This document shows positions 1 through 9,333 of a stretch of 64,000 bases of DNA, one piece after another; within the stretch, counting starts at the first letter, position 1; the number at the start of each line of letters is the position of its first letter. The stretch is from an uncultured Clostridia bacterium (GTDB lineage Bacteria > Bacillota > Clostridia > TANB77 > CAG-508), in assembly GCA_948896235.1 (NCBI GenBank), contig CAQUUC010000001.1:186001-250000 (forward strand), given 5' to 3'. Both the position numbers and the translations under genes were made by a program. The notes under the pieces are model-generated. The model was given only the letters and a program-made list of their open reading frames with translations, was not told where the DNA came from and made no database searches.

Positions 1-16
1 AGATGTAACATATGGT

Positions 17-319
17 ATGAAATATAAAGAATTTTCAAAAATTTTAAGTAGAAAAATGATGCTCGTAAAAGATTGCAAAGGATATGAAAAATTTAAAGCT
101 GATATAAAAATATTAAGAGATAGTAGAGAAAACTGTGGTAATGCAACATTACTTGCAAATCATTGGATGAGATCTATATGTAATATGTCTAAACAAGAAT
201 TAATTAAATTAGTAGATAATTATCAAGAAGGATACTTCAATCCATATCAGTTTTCAGCAGAACAGGAGGAAACTAATTTGAATAATGAAAATGAGGAGGA
301 AGAAGAAAATGAATTATAA
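17..319 (+). CDS. hypothetical protein, 100 aa
   Basis: I do not recognise this protein. It is lysine- and glutamate-rich, has no membrane segment or signal peptide, and ends in an acidic tail (NENEEEEENEL). The ATG at 17 has no visible ribosome binding site in the 16 bases before it, so the true start may lie outside the window. Its last codons overlap the start of the next gene by 11 bases, which suggests translational coupling and a shared operon whose promoter is upstream of the window. Confidence 0.55.
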   Translation: MKYKEFSKILSRKMMLVKDCKGYEKFKADIKILRDSRENCGNATLLANHWMRSICNMSKQELIKLVDNYQEGYFNPYQFSAEQEETNLNNENEEEEENEL

Positions 320-908
320 TGCTTTAGCAGTATGCCAAAGTCCTAATGAAAAGCCTTTTATTGTTTCAATTTATACATATTTTGATAAAGATGTTGTAAT
401 TTCAAATTTAGAAAGATTTAAAAGAAAATATAAAGATACAGAAATAAAAGTTCTTTCAAGTTGGATAGAAAAAAAAGAAATAATAGATATTAGAGAACTG
501 TTTTATAAAAGAATTTGCGAGAATTATATAAAAACAATGGATACACAAGTATTGTTTCAAAGTCCTCAAAATAATAACTCAATCGTTCATGCTTATATTA
601 GAGATGAAGCTATAGACTTAAAATATGAAAAGAAGATAAATCTTCAAAATTATAAAGAATATTTAAATGGTGAAGAATCTGTTTATGAATATGATACATA
701 TGAAGATTTTTATGAAGCATTTGTAAAAGATTTCATATTGGAGGATATAAGAGATTTAGGATTATTTAATGGAAAAAATAATGAATGGGATTTTTATATA
801 TCTTATAATGATATGATATTATTAGGAATGGAAGATGAAATAAATAAAAGCATTGAAGAAGAAATTGCAGAAGACTTAAAAAAAGAAAATGATGAAGAAG
901 AACAGTAA
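309..908 (+). CDS. hypothetical protein, 199 aa
   Basis: This is an unrecognised soluble protein. I place the start at ATG 309 because GAGGAGGAAG at 294-303 sits at usable Shine-Dalgarno distance; an in-frame ATG at 285 has nothing comparable. The N-terminal half is mixed alpha/beta, the middle is rich in Tyr and Asp, and the C-terminus is a charged run (EEIAEDLKKENDEEEQ). Both this and the preceding protein end in acidic tails and overlap, so they are probably co-expressed. No catalytic motif is visible and no function is proposed. Confidence 0.6.
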   Translation: MNYNALAVCQSPNEKPFIVSIYTYFDKDVVISNLERFKRKYKDTEIKVLSSWIEKKEIIDIRELFYKRICENYIKTMDTQVLFQSPQNNNSIVHAYIRDEAIDLKYEKKINLQNYKEYLNGEESVYEYDTYEDFYEAFVKDFILEDIRDLGLFNGKNNEWDFYISYNDMILLGMEDEINKSIEEEIAEDLKKENDEEEQ

Positions 909-1262
909 ACATAAAATAATGTAAATTTAGATGCCCTCATACAACTAGAATTAGTAAAATACAAATTTTATTTGTAAAAAGACTACACAAATAAAAAATA
1001 ATATGATACAATAAAAAACGAAAATTATAAAAAGCACATTGAAATGTATGAAACGAATGTTTATCAAAAATGAAAAAACAATTTGACATAATATTTTTTG
1101 GAGCAATTTTGGTGCAATTTTGGTGCAATCGTTTCAACACAGAACTACCAAAACCCACTAAAATCAACAAAGTTCAACAAAGCAAAAAAATGAGCAAATC
1201 AAGTGGTTAGAGGCTCGAAAGCCTTGAAAATAGATAGAAAAATTAAAAAGGAGGAAGAAGAA
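909..1262 (+). other. non-coding gap with a short direct repeat
   Basis: This 354-base gap lies between the acidic pair and yebC. I see no convincing gene. An AT-rich stretch is followed by a tandem element near 1101-1130 in which GCAATTTTGGT recurs, then by a GC-richer patch at 1201-1222. Such repeats are common at the ends of integrase-bearing elements, but no integrase is present here, so any link to a past insertion is speculation. The yebC promoter and RBS must lie in its last part. Confidence 0.3.
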
Positions 1263-1988
1263 ATGTCAGGACATAGTAAATGGCATAACATTCAAGCAAA
1301 AAAAGGAAAAGCAGATGCAGCAAGAGGAAAAGCATTTACAAAATTAGGAAGAGAATTATTAATAGCAGTTAAAGCGGGTGGACCAGATCCTGCTGGTAAC
1401 TCTAAATTAAAGGATGTTATAGCAAAATGTAAGGCTGCAAATATGCCAAATGATACAATAAATAATGCAATAAAAAAAGCAAGTGGCGCAGGAGATACTG
1501 CAAATTACGAAGAAATAATTTATGAAGGATATGGACCAAATGGAGTAGCTGTTATTGTTGAAGCAAGTACAGATAATAAAAATAGAACTGCATCTGATGT
1601 AAGACACGCTTTTGATAAATGTGGAGGAAACCTAGGTACAACGGGTTGTGTATCATATTTATTTGAAAGAAAAGGTGTTATTGTAATAGATAAAGAAGCA
1701 ACTGATAAAAGTGAAGATGATTTAATGATGCTTGCATTAGAAGCTGGAGCAGAAGATTTTAGTGTAGCAGAAGAATGCTACGAGATTACAACATCACCAG
1801 AAGATTTTTCAAATGTTCGTGAAGCACTTGAAAAAGAAGGATTAGAATTTGTAGAAGCAGAAGTAAGTCAAGTTCCAAGTACATATGTAGCATTAGATGA
1901 AAAAGGTGCTGAAAGAATGCAAAGACTAATCGATATGTTAGATGATTTAGATGATGTAATGAATGTATATCATAACTGGGAAGAATAA
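1263..1988 (+). CDS. yebC: YebC/PmpR-family transcriptional regulator
   Basis: This is a 241-residue member of the YebC/PmpR (TACO1-like) family. It opens with the family signature [16 protein letters not shown], followed by the [14 protein letters not shown] and [13 protein letters not shown] helices. Family members are cytosolic DNA- or ribosome-associated proteins; some paralogues have been linked to relief of polyproline stalling. The start at 1263 is set by AAGGAGG about 10 bases upstream; an in-frame extension to 1203 adds a sequence unlike the family. It is monocistronic, bounded downstream by a terminator. Confidence 0.93.
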   Translation: MSGHSKWHNIQAKKGKADAARGKAFTKLGRELLIAVKAGGPDPAGNSKLKDVIAKCKAANMPNDTINNAIKKASGAGDTANYEEIIYEGYGPNGVAVIVEASTDNKNRTASDVRHAFDKCGGNLGTTGCVSYLFERKGVIVIDKEATDKSEDDLMMLALEAGAEDFSVAEECYEITTSPEDFSNVREALEKEGLEFVEAEVSQVPSTYVALDEKGAERMQRLIDMLDDLDDVMNVYHNWEE

Positions 1989-2004
1989 AATTATAATGTT
2001 AATA

Positions 2005-2040
2005 AAAAGTACAATGAGATTAATCATTGTACTTTTTGTT
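2005..2040 (+). terminator. intrinsic terminator after yebC
   Basis: A near-perfect stem (AAAAGTACAATGA paired with TCATTGTACTTTT) closes a six-base loop and runs into a T tract, 17 bases after the yebC stop. Confidence 0.85.
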
Positions 2041-2064
2041 ATAGGTGAAAAGTTCTAAAATAAG

Positions 2065-2110
2065 AAGCTATAGCATATATATATTAATATGATATAGCTT
2101 TTTTATTTTT
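2065..2110 (+). terminator. hairpin with T tract upstream of spoIIIAA
   Basis: AAGCTATA at the left pairs with TATAGCTT at the right across an AT-rich middle, followed by a T-rich run. It sits only about 15 bases before the spoIIIAA ribosome binding site. It could be a second terminator for yebC or an attenuator; the operon promoter must lie between or over these hairpins. Confidence 0.5.
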
Positions 2111-2133
2111 TGTGAAAAACGGGAGGACAAGTA

Positions 2134-3085
2134 GTGTTAAATTTAAATGAAATATTGTCATATTTTCCAAAGAGAATAGCAAGCGAAATAAACAGAAAGA
2201 TTGTACAAGATAAAAGTACTGATGAAATTAATTTATTAGAGGAAATAAGAATAAGAGCATCTAAACCAGTTATATTAAAATATACAAATTTAGAACAAGT
2301 TCTAGAAAATTTAACAGTATCACAAGAGGAAATATTAGAAATTTTACAATACATATGTAATAACTCTATTTATTCATACCAAAATCAAATATGTAATGGA
2401 TATATAACTTTAAAAGGAGGACATAGGGTTGGTATTACTGGAAGTGTTGTAATGACAGAAGGGAAGATAACAAACATTGGTTATATTTCAAGTTTAAATT
2501 TTAGAATAGCAAAACAAATAATTGGTGCAAGTAATCGAATTCTTAAACATGTATTAAATATAGAAGAAAATAATGTGTTTAATACTCTTATAATATCACC
2601 ACCAGGAGTGCGGAAAAACCACAATGCTTCGCGATTTAGTTAGAAAAATAAGTAATGGAATGGAACAAATTAGTTTTAAAGGAATAACAGTAGGAGTAGT
2701 AGATGAAAGAGGAGAAATTGCCGCTATGTATAAAGGAATTCCGCAAAATGAAGTTGGAGTAAGAACCGATGTATTAGATAATGTTCCTAAATGGATGGGA
2801 ATGAAAATGATGATTCGTTCTATGTCGCCAAAAGTTATAGTAGCAGATGAGATTGGAAATAAAAATGATGTAGAAGCAATTAATTATGCAGTGTGTTGTG
2901 GTATTAAAGGGATTTTTACAGTACATGGAAAAAGTATGGAAGATATAAAACTAAATCCAGAAATTTATACTCTTATAGATACACATATATTTGAAAGACT
3001 TATTTTTTTGGATGAAGAAAGAAAAGGGGAAATAGCTAAGGTTTATAACTTAAATAAAATAAATTTAGAATATGTATTAGCATAA
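2134..3085 (+). CDS. spoIIIAA: Stage III sporulation protein AA, ATPase; apparent +1 frameshift at CGG
   Basis: SpoIIIAA is the cytosolic ATPase of the SpoIIIA-SpoIIQ channel between mother cell and forespore. The gene starts at GTG 2134 behind GGGAGG. The reading frame breaks in the Walker A loop: the zero-frame codon at 2611-2613 is CGG, and skipping its C restores P-P-G-V-G-K-T-T and the whole C-terminal half (VVDERGE, VIVADEIG Walker B-like). The joined protein is 316 aa, the usual family length. Without the shift translation stops about 10 codons later with no ATPase domain. The gene leads the spoIIIA operon, known in other sporeformers to be transcribed in the mother cell by sigma-E. 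Confidence 0.9.
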
Positions 3086-3146
3086 AATATAAAAAATAGT
3101 TCTAAAAGTAGTACAAGCTGAATATACTTTATAAAAAGGAGTTATT

Positions 3147-3657
3147 ATGATAATTATAAAATTTATAAGTTTAACAGCAATACTACTATTTTCCTCATAT
3201 ATTGGAATAATTATATCAAACAAATATAAAAACAGAGTAGAAGATTTAAAAGAAATAAAAAGAGGATTAAACATATTTGAAACAAAAATAAAATATACAT
3301 ATGAACCAGTACCAGAAATATTTAAAGAAATTTCAGGTAATTTAAAAGAAAATATTGCAAATATCTTTATAAATGCTAGTAGAAATATGCATAAGAACAC
3401 AGCAAAAGATGCGTGGGATTATGCAATAGAAGTATCAAATACAAGTATGAATAAAGAAGATAAAGAAGTTATTAAAGGGCTTGGAAAGCTATTAGGTAAA
3501 ACAGATCTAGATGGACAAGTAAGCCAAATTGAATTAACTGATAGATTTATAGATACACAAATAGAAAAAGCGGAGAAAGAATATACAAAAAATGAGAAAT
3601 TATATAAGACATTACGGAGTTGTTTCTGGACTTGCATTAGTTATAGTGCTTATATAA
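3147..3657 (+). CDS. spoIIIAB: Stage III sporulation protein AB; apparent +1 frameshift at CGG
   Basis: SpoIIIAB resembles the GspF inner-membrane platform of type II secretion. An N-terminal membrane helix (residues about 3-22) is followed by the helical domain with the typical YTYEPVPEIF segment. Near the end the zero-frame codon at 3615-3617 is CGG; reading GGA instead gives K-T-L-G-V-V-S-G-L-A-L and a second membrane helix, stop at 3657, total 169 aa, as expected for the family. In the zero frame the C-terminal membrane segment is lost. The start at ATG 3147 follows AAAAGGAG. Confidence 0.9.
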
Positions 3658-3682
3658 AAACTTAAAAACAAAGGAGAAGATT

Positions 3683-3877
3683 ATGGATATTAATTTACTT
3701 TTCAAAATAGCTGCAATTGGAATTTTAGTTGCAGTGCTACATCAAGTATTAGTAAGAGCAGGAAGAGAAGATCAAGCAATGATGACTACACTTGCAGGAC
3801 TTGTTATCGTACTTACTATGGTAATAAAGGAAATTAGCACATTATTTGATTCAGTTAGAGTATTATTTAATTTGTAA
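3683..3877 (+). CDS. spoIIIAC: Stage III sporulation protein AC
   Basis: This 64-residue membrane protein has two predicted helices, the second with GRED-type polar residues before it, as usual for SpoIIIAC. It is a small integral component of the SpoIIIA feeding-tube complex. The start at 3683 has AAAGGAG upstream; it lies 25 bases after spoIIIAB and 9 bases before spoIIIAD. There is no frame break. Confidence 0.9.
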   Translation: MDINLLFKIAAIGILVAVLHQVLVRAGREDQAMMTTLAGLVIVLTMVIKEISTLFDSVRVLFNL

Positions 3878-3886
3878 GGAGAGCAA

Positions 3887-4273
3887 ATGGATATTATTAA
3901 GATAGTAGGAATAGCTTTTATTACATTAATTGTTGTTATTATACTAAAACAGTACAAGCCAGAATTTGCAATGTATGCTTCTATTTTAGGAGGGGCAATT
4001 ATACTGTTTATGAGTTTAGGAAAAATTACAGGCATTATTCAATTACTAGAAAATATATCACTAAAAACAGCTATTAACGGAGAATTTTTAGGAATATTAA
4101 TAAAAATTACAGGAATAGCATTTTTGACAGAATTTGCAGTAAGTGTATGTAAAGATGCAGGAGAAACAGCAATTGCAAACAAAGTAGATCTAGGTGGAAA
4201 AGTAATAATTATTGCTATTTCAATACCAATTGTATCTGCACTTCTTGAAACAGTAGTAAAAGTACTACCATAA
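3887..4273 (+). CDS. spoIIIAD: Stage III sporulation protein AD
   Basis: SpoIIIAD is an integral membrane subunit of the mother cell-forespore channel. The 128-residue sequence has about four hydrophobic segments and the family-typical stretch GEFLGILIKITGIAFLTEFA. The ATG at 3887 follows AGGAGAGC. It is intact and of normal length. Confidence 0.92.
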   Translation: MDIIKIVGIAFITLIVVIILKQYKPEFAMYASILGGAIILFMSLGKITGIIQLLENISLKTAINGEFLGILIKITGIAFLTEFAVSVCKDAGETAIANKVDLGGKVIIIAISIPIVSALLETVVKVLP

Positions 4274-4346
4274 AATATTGAGGCTTAGATTACCACATAG
4301 GAACAATTTTAATTACATATAACAGTAACTAAAGAAAGGGAAAGTA

Positions 4347-5511
4347 ATGCAAAAACAAAGGAAAAGGATAGTAAGAGTATTATTTCTATTTATAACATTT
4401 TTTCTAATAATAACTCCATGCTCAGCTTCACAAGAAGAAATCTTAAAAAGTCAATCTGAAACCTTAAACATTAAAGGGTTCGTAGCTGAAGCTAATAAAT
4501 ATACACGGAGAAGTTTTTTCTGGAATTAATCTAAATGATTTAATGAGTGATGCAATAAAAGGAAATATTGATAATAAAACTATATTTAGTAAAATTATAA
4601 ATTTGTTTGGAAAAGAGGTTAGCCAGACCCTTACAATAGTACGGGAGCATTATTGTAGTTATTGTAGTACATAGCATTTTAAAAAGTATAAGTGATGGAT
4701 TGGAAAATAAAAGTATATCTCAAATTACATATTATGTTCAATATATATTAATTGTAACTCTTGTAATGAGCAATTTTTCAGACATTATTAAATTAACAAA
4801 AGATACAATATCAAATTTAGTAGGGTTTTCACGGAAGTTTGATACCAATATTAATAACATTAATGATGACCACGGGAAGTATTACATCAGCTGGTATTGC
4901 ACAACCAATATTATTATTCTTAATTAATTTTATTGGTAATATGATAACAAAAGTTTTTTTGCCATTTATATTGATAGGAACTGCACTTGGAATTATTTCA
5001 AAAGTATCGGATAGAATACAGATTGGAAAGATCTCAAAATACTTTAAAAGTACTACAATATGGGCATTAGGAATTGCTCTTACACTATTTGTTGGAATAC
5101 TATCGCTAGAGGGAAGCTTATCTAGTAGTGTAGATGGAATTACTGCAAAAACTGCTAAGGCGGCGGTATCAAACTTTATACCAGTTGTTGGAAAAATTCT
5201 TGGAGATGCAGTTGATACAGTGATAGGTTGTAGTAATATTTTAAAAAATGCGGTAGGCATTGTTGGAGTTATTGTGGTAATTGGAATTTGTATTATACCA
5301 ATAATAAAACTTGCCTTACTGATGGGGACATACTATATAGCTTCCGCTATTGTAGAACCAATTGCAGATGAAAAAATTATATCATTACTATCACGGAATT
5401 GGAGATACTTTTAAAATATTACTGGCAATGCTGGTTACTGTTTCCGTGATGCTTATTATAGGTGTGACATTAGTAATAAAAATATCCAACAGTGGACTTA
5501 TGTATAGATAG
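4347..5511 (+). CDS. spoIIIAE: Stage III sporulation protein AE; four apparent +1 frameshifts at CGG
   Basis: SpoIIIAE is the large polytopic membrane subunit of the channel, with a signal-like N-terminus and about eight membrane segments. It can be read only by combining frames. Zero-frame CGG codons occur at 4506, 4642, 4832 and 5394. Skipping the C of each keeps the protein continuous (contexts YT-G-EVFSGIN, TIV-G-SIIVVI, GFS-G-SLIPIL, LLS-G-IGDTFK) and ends at TAG 5509-5511, 386 aa in total, close to the family's usual length. The spacing between sites is an exact multiple of three after each shift. No other disruption is present, and conserved segments such as MMTTGSITSAGIAQP are intact, which argues against ordinary decay. 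Confidence 0.88.
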
Positions 5512-5525
5512 GTTGTGAGGTTTAG

Positions 5526-6146
5526 ATGATTGATTTTCTTAGCACTTGGGCAGAACAAATTATTGTAGCTGTAATAATTGCTAGCATAATAGAAATGATA
5601 TTACCAAGTGGAAATAATAAAAAATACATAAAAGCAGTAATAGGTGTATACATATTATTTACAATTATATCACCAATATTAGCAAAAATTACTAATATAG
5701 ATTTAGATAACCTTGATTATGAAAAGTATTTTAAAGAAATGGATACTTCTCAAACTATATCACAAAGTTTAACAAAAAATAATGATAAATCAATAGAAGA
5801 AATATATGAAAATAATATAAAACAAGATATGAAGGAAAAACTAAAAGAACAAGGATATATAGTAGAAAAGATAGAGCTATATATAGAGTTTAAAAATGAA
5901 TTGAATTATGGAAAAATAAGTAGTGTTAATTTATCAGTATATAAACAAAAGGAAGAAAAAAGTGCTACTAAAACAAATGCAATAACAGTTAATAAAATAG
6001 AAAAGGTAACAATAGGAAACACTTTAGAAAATGCTACAAATAATGTAATCAAAGAAGATATAAAAGAAAATGAAAAAAGTGAGATAAAGAAATATATATC
6101 GAGTGTATATGAAATAAATAAGAAAAGTATAAAGATAAACGAATGA
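5526..6146 (+). CDS. spoIIIAF: Stage III sporulation protein AF
   Basis: SpoIIIAF has two N-terminal membrane helices (residues about 10-28 and 35-55) containing the conserved W-A-x-x-I and P-S-G-x-x-x-K-Y motifs, then a long charged cytosolic or intermembrane region. It is 206 aa, starts at ATG 5526, 14 bases after spoIIIAE, and is intact. It is part of the SpoIIIA channel assembly. Confidence 0.88.
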   Translation: MIDFLSTWAEQIIVAVIIASIIEMILPSGNNKKYIKAVIGVYILFTIISPILAKITNIDLDNLDYEKYFKEMDTSQTISQSLTKNNDKSIEEIYENNIKQDMKEKLKEQGYIVEKIELYIEFKNELNYGKISSVNLSVYKQKEEKSATKTNAITVNKIEKVTIGNTLENATNNVIKEDIKENEKSEIKKYISSVYEINKKSIKINE

Positions 6147-6218
6147 AGCTTCTACATTAAGATGCAATATCAATAAGGTTTAATATAAATTATTTATTTT
6201 TTAAAAGGAGGAAAAAGT

Positions 6219-6844
6219 ATGTTAAAAGACAAGATTAAGGCGCTAATACTTAATCAAAATGAGAAAAGTAGTAAGAAAAAAATAGAAAACATAGTGGTTT
6301 TTATAGTAATACTTATAATCACAGTTATTGCTATTAATAGCATTTGGAGTGGAGATAAAAATAAAAAAGAGAAAAAGCAAGAAATAAATGAAGATATTAC
6401 AAAACAGTTAGCAAGTGTAGAAGCAACAGACACAGTAGCAAATGTAGAGGAAGATACATTAGAAAAAAGATTAGAAGCAATATTAGCTAATATTGATGGA
6501 GTGGGTAAAGTTAAAGTATTAATTACATATTCAGAAAGTAGTGAAGTCGTTGCAATGTATAATGAAAACAATAAAAATAGTGTAATAGAAGAAAAAGATT
6601 CTGGACGGAGGAACACGTACTACCACACAAACTGATACAGCAAAGGATATCATATATAAAGAAGAAAATGGTGAAAAAGTACCAGTAACTCGGAAAGGTT
6701 GTAAAGCCTAAGATAGAAGGTGCAATTGTGACAGCAGCTGGTGCGGGAAATGGAACTATTAAAAATGATATTGTTCAGGCAGTAGAAGCGGTTACAGGGC
6801 TTCAGACACACAAAATACAAGTATTTGAAATGAAAAAAGAATAA
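6219..6844 (+). CDS. spoIIIAG: Stage III sporulation protein AG; two apparent +1 frameshifts at CGG
   Basis: SpoIIIAG forms a large ring in the intermembrane space, related to EscJ/PrgK-type ring-building motifs. Residues about 25-45 form the membrane anchor, followed by the RLEAILANIDGVGKVKVLITY segment characteristic of the family. The frame breaks at CGG 6606-6608 (restored D-S-G-G-G-T-R-T-T-T) and again at CGG 6691-6693 (restored P-V-T-G-K-V-V-K-P-K-I-E-G). The joined protein ends at TAA 6842-6844, 207 aa, normal length, and keeps the conserved GAIVTAAGAGN region. Confidence 0.9.
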
Positions 6845-6901
6845 CAGAAATAAAGAAAAAATATACTAAATAAAACTTTAATTTTTGAGGAGGAAAAAAC
6901 A

Positions 6902-7585
6902 ATGATGAAGATTTTAAAGAAAAATCAATTAGCAATTTTAGTAATTGCGTTAATGTTAGTTACAGCAGGTTATTTAAATTATACAGCAAATGAAACAACA
7001 GTGACTTCAGATTCAAATGTAATAGGAGGAGAACAATATGCCGCAATTGGTGATGCAACACTTGTAAACAGTGGAGAATTATTAGAAGAAAAAGATAAAC
7101 AAAATATAATTAATACAATTAATAATACTAATGAAAAAGAAAATAATAATACTATTCAAACAAATGTAGATAATGAAAATACTAATACTCAAACAATGGA
7201 CAATGAAAAGGATACATCAGTAGAAACAAGTGCAAAAACAGATGATTATTTTGCAACATCAAAGCTAGAAAGAGAAAAAATGTATTCACAAATGTTAGAA
7301 ACATATCAAAAGTTATTAGAGAGCACAAGTATTTCTGGGGAACAAAAAGCAATATCAGAGCAAGAGATTACAAAAATAAATCAAACCAAAAATGCTATAA
7401 TGATAGCAGAAAACTTACTTTCAACAAAAGGGTTTGAGGACTCAGTAATATTTGTAAACGATATAAGTGTTAGTGTAGTGGTAAAAGCAAAGGAATTAAA
7501 AGAAGAACAGATAGCACAAATACAGAATATTATTTCAAGAGAACTTAAAGTAGATTTAAGTAATATACATATTAGTAATAAATAA
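6902..7585 (+). CDS. spoIIIAH: Stage III sporulation protein AH
   Basis: SpoIIIAH is the mother-cell partner of SpoIIQ. An N-terminal membrane helix (residues about 10-28, with LVTAGYLNYT) is followed by an Asn/Thr-rich linker and a C-terminal ring-building domain. It is 227 aa and intact. The start follows GAGGAGG. It closes the spoIIIA operon and is followed by a strong bidirectional terminator. Confidence 0.93.
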   Translation: MMKILKKNQLAILVIALMLVTAGYLNYTANETTVTSDSNVIGGEQYAAIGDATLVNSGELLEEKDKQNIINTINNTNEKENNNTIQTNVDNENTNTQTMDNEKDTSVETSAKTDDYFATSKLEREKMYSQMLETYQKLLESTSISGEQKAISEQEITKINQTKNAIMIAENLLSTKGFEDSVIFVNDISVSVVVKAKELKEEQIAQIQNIISRELKVDLSNIHISNK

Positions 7586-7590
7586 CAAAA

Positions 7591-7624
7591 ACAGGAATCG
7601 CGATATTCTGCGATTCCTGTTTTG
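7591..7624. terminator. bidirectional terminator between spoIIIAH and dapB
   Basis: ACAGGAATCGC pairs perfectly with GCGATTCCTGT around an eight-base loop. A and T tracts on either side allow termination of the convergent genes from both directions. Confidence 0.85.
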
Positions 7625-7626
7625 CC

Positions 7627-8385
7627 TTACTCATTGAACAAGTCATCCAGTGTGTAAATGCGAGGCTCAGTCTGCTGCATGATGTATCTTGCGGCTTCCA
7701 ATGCACCCTCTGCAAAAACTGCACGGTCGGCAATAGAATGCCTTAACTGCAAATAGTCATTTGCACCAGCAATGGTAACAACATGCTCTCCGCGGAAGCT
7801 GCCAACACGTTCGGAAGAAACCCAAACTTCGTTTTCGCCCTTTTTGTCGTTGGAATCGAAATGGTAAAACAAAGTTCCATCACGACCTGCATTAACCGCA
7901 TCAAAAAGCATTTTTGCTGTACCGCTGGGAGCGTCTTTCTTGGCACTATGATGAATCTCATGAATAGAGATCTCATACGGAGCCGGAAAAACTCTGGCTG
8001 CATACTTTACCACAGAAATGAAACGCTTGGTGCAAAGGCCCATATTTGCCGACTTGAAAATCGGTATTACGGTTGCTGCTTCTTCGATCCTTTTTACCTG
8101 CTCAGCATCAAATCCGGTGGTTGCAATTACCATAGGAATGCTGCTTTTAACGGCGAACGGCAAGACGCTCATTGTGGCATCAGGATGTGAAAAATCTATA
8201 ATCACATCAATGTCGTCTAAGCAACCATCTCCACATTTCCAGTATGAACGTTTAACGCATTCACTTGGCCAATCATGGTCAAAGCTGGCAAAAGGCTCCA
8301 GATCAGAGCTTGCTTTAATTAGATTGCAAACAATCCGCCCCATTTTGCCATTACTACCTACAACAAATACATTTTTTCTTTTCAT
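7627..8385 (-). CDS. dapB: 4-hydroxy-tetrahydrodipicolinate reductase, foreign composition
   Basis: DapB carries out the NAD(P)H-dependent reduction step of diaminopimelate/lysine biosynthesis. The Rossmann start VFVVGSNGKMGR, the catalytic/substrate motif E-I-H-H-S-A-K-K-D-A-P-S-G-T-A and a normal length (252 aa) support it. Its composition is unlike its surroundings: 30 of 60 bases at 7681-7740 are G or C, against about 14 of 60 in a typical native stretch (39121-39180). It contains a zero-frame CGG (8335-8337) at the expected arginine of GKMGR, so here CGG fits arginine. The second of two nearby ATGs (8385) has better spacing from AGAGAGG than the first (8391). No other lysine gene is adjacent. 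I infer horizontal acquisition. Confidence 0.92.
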   Translation of the reverse strand: MKRKNVFVVGSNGKMGRIVCNLIKASSDLEPFASFDHDWPSECVKRSYWKCGDGCLDDIDVIIDFSHPDATMSVLPFAVKSSIPMVIATTGFDAEQVKRIEEAATVIPIFKSANMGLCTKRFISVVKYAARVFPAPYEISIHEIHHSAKKDAPSGTAKMLFDAVNAGRDGTLFYHFDSNDKKGENEVWVSSERVGSFRGEHVVTIAGANDYLQLRHSIADRAVFAEGALEAARYIMQQTEPRIYTLDDLFNE

Positions 8386-8442
8386 ACTCATTTTCCTCTC
8401 TTTACTATAGATGCATGTGCATAAAGCATGTTAACGAGTTAC

Positions 8443-8474
8443 AAAGAAAGTCTAAAAAGCAAACTTTCTTTTTG
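8443..8474 (+). other. hairpin in the dapB leader region
   Basis: AAAGAAAGT pairs with ACTTTCTTT around an 11-base loop and is followed on the plus strand by T residues. It lies in the 230-base divergent region between dapB and the gene at 8616. It may terminate plus-strand transcription or be a 5' leader hairpin of dapB. The region is too short and lacks the conserved pieces for a lysine riboswitch. Confidence 0.4.
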
Positions 8475-8615
8475 TTACATTAGAACAAATCTAATATTAA
8501 AATTATACCATAATCTAAAAATGAATGCAATATGTAAACTTAAAGCGATAAATAATTATTGAATAAATCTTAAATATATGTTACATTTATAGCATATAGA
8601 AGAGAGGGTAAAGCT

Positions 8616-9287
8616 ATGAAAAAGGATTTATTAAAAAAGATATTATCAATAGTTATTATTTTGGTTTTAATCATACTTTTAACAATTGCAATTATATTTT
8701 TGTATTATAAATATAAGAAAGTATATTATGCTGAGGATTTTGGAATTCAAAGAATATACAGTAGTAATGATAAAAATGGTAATGGAATAGATGATTATAC
8801 TGATATTTTGTTAGGTGCAAGAAAAGATGCTCAAAACAAGCCAACCTATAGAAGTACATATTATAAAGGAGGATATCCACCAGATAATGAAGGAGTATGT
8901 ACAGACGTTATTTGGAGAGCGTTTAAAAATGCAGGCTATCCCTTAAAAGATATGATAGATGAAGATATATCAAAGAATGTAAAGGATTATCCAGCTGTTA
9001 ATGGAAGACCAGATCCCAATATAGATTTTAGAAGAGTTCGAAATTTGAAAGTATATTTTGAAAAAATATGTATAAAACTTACAAATGATCCAACTGACAT
9101 AGCTGAATGGCAAGCTGGTGATATTGTTATTTTTGGTAGTAGTCATATAGGAATTATATCTGATAAAAGAAATAAATATGGTATTACATATTTAATACAT
9201 AATGCTTCACAACCAGAAAGAGAAGAAGACACATTAATTTTTTGGAATAATATAGAACCTATCACAGGACATTATAGATTAAAGTAA
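8616..9287 (+). CDS. DUF1287 protein, membrane-anchored (NlpC/P60-like fold family)
   Basis: A single N-terminal membrane helix (residues about 8-30) precedes a DUF1287 domain. The family pattern is visible: GGYP, then GVCTDVIWRAFKNAGYPL with the presumed nucleophilic Cys, YP...GRPDPNIDFRRVRNL, W-Q-A-G-D-I-V-I-F, HIGIISD with the His, and IHNAS...GHYRL near the C-terminus. DUF1287 proteins are thought to belong to the cysteine peptidase/amidase superfamily, so a role at the cell wall is likely but unproven. It directly precedes the secreted dockerin protein, separated by its own promoter. 223 aa, intact. Confidence 0.85.
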   Translation: MKKDLLKKILSIVIILVLIILLTIAIIFLYYKYKKVYYAEDFGIQRIYSSNDKNGNGIDDYTDILLGARKDAQNKPTYRSTYYKGGYPPDNEGVCTDVIWRAFKNAGYPLKDMIDEDISKNVKDYPAVNGRPDPNIDFRRVRNLKVYFEKICIKLTNDPTDIAEWQAGDIVIFGSSHIGIISDKRNKYGITYLIHNASQPEREEDTLIFWNNIEPITGHYRLK

Positions 9288-9333
9288 ATTAATGTATAAA
9301 GGATACAAAAAATATAAAAAAATTCACAAAGAA

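Noticed and set aside
937..1170. Minus-strand ORF of 77 aa before yebC
   Set aside because: It is low-complexity, has no RBS, and its sequence reflects AT-rich intergenic DNA; the LHQNCTKIAPK piece comes from the tandem repeat.
4861..4885. Further CGG site in spoIIIAE at ACC-ACG-GGA
   Set aside because: Here CGG is out of frame (ACG GGA = Thr-Gly) and the frame is continuous, so no shift is needed.
8392..8615. Lysine riboswitch upstream of dapB
   Set aside because: The leader is too short and only one simple hairpin is seen. None of the conserved lysine-riboswitch elements could be found by eye.
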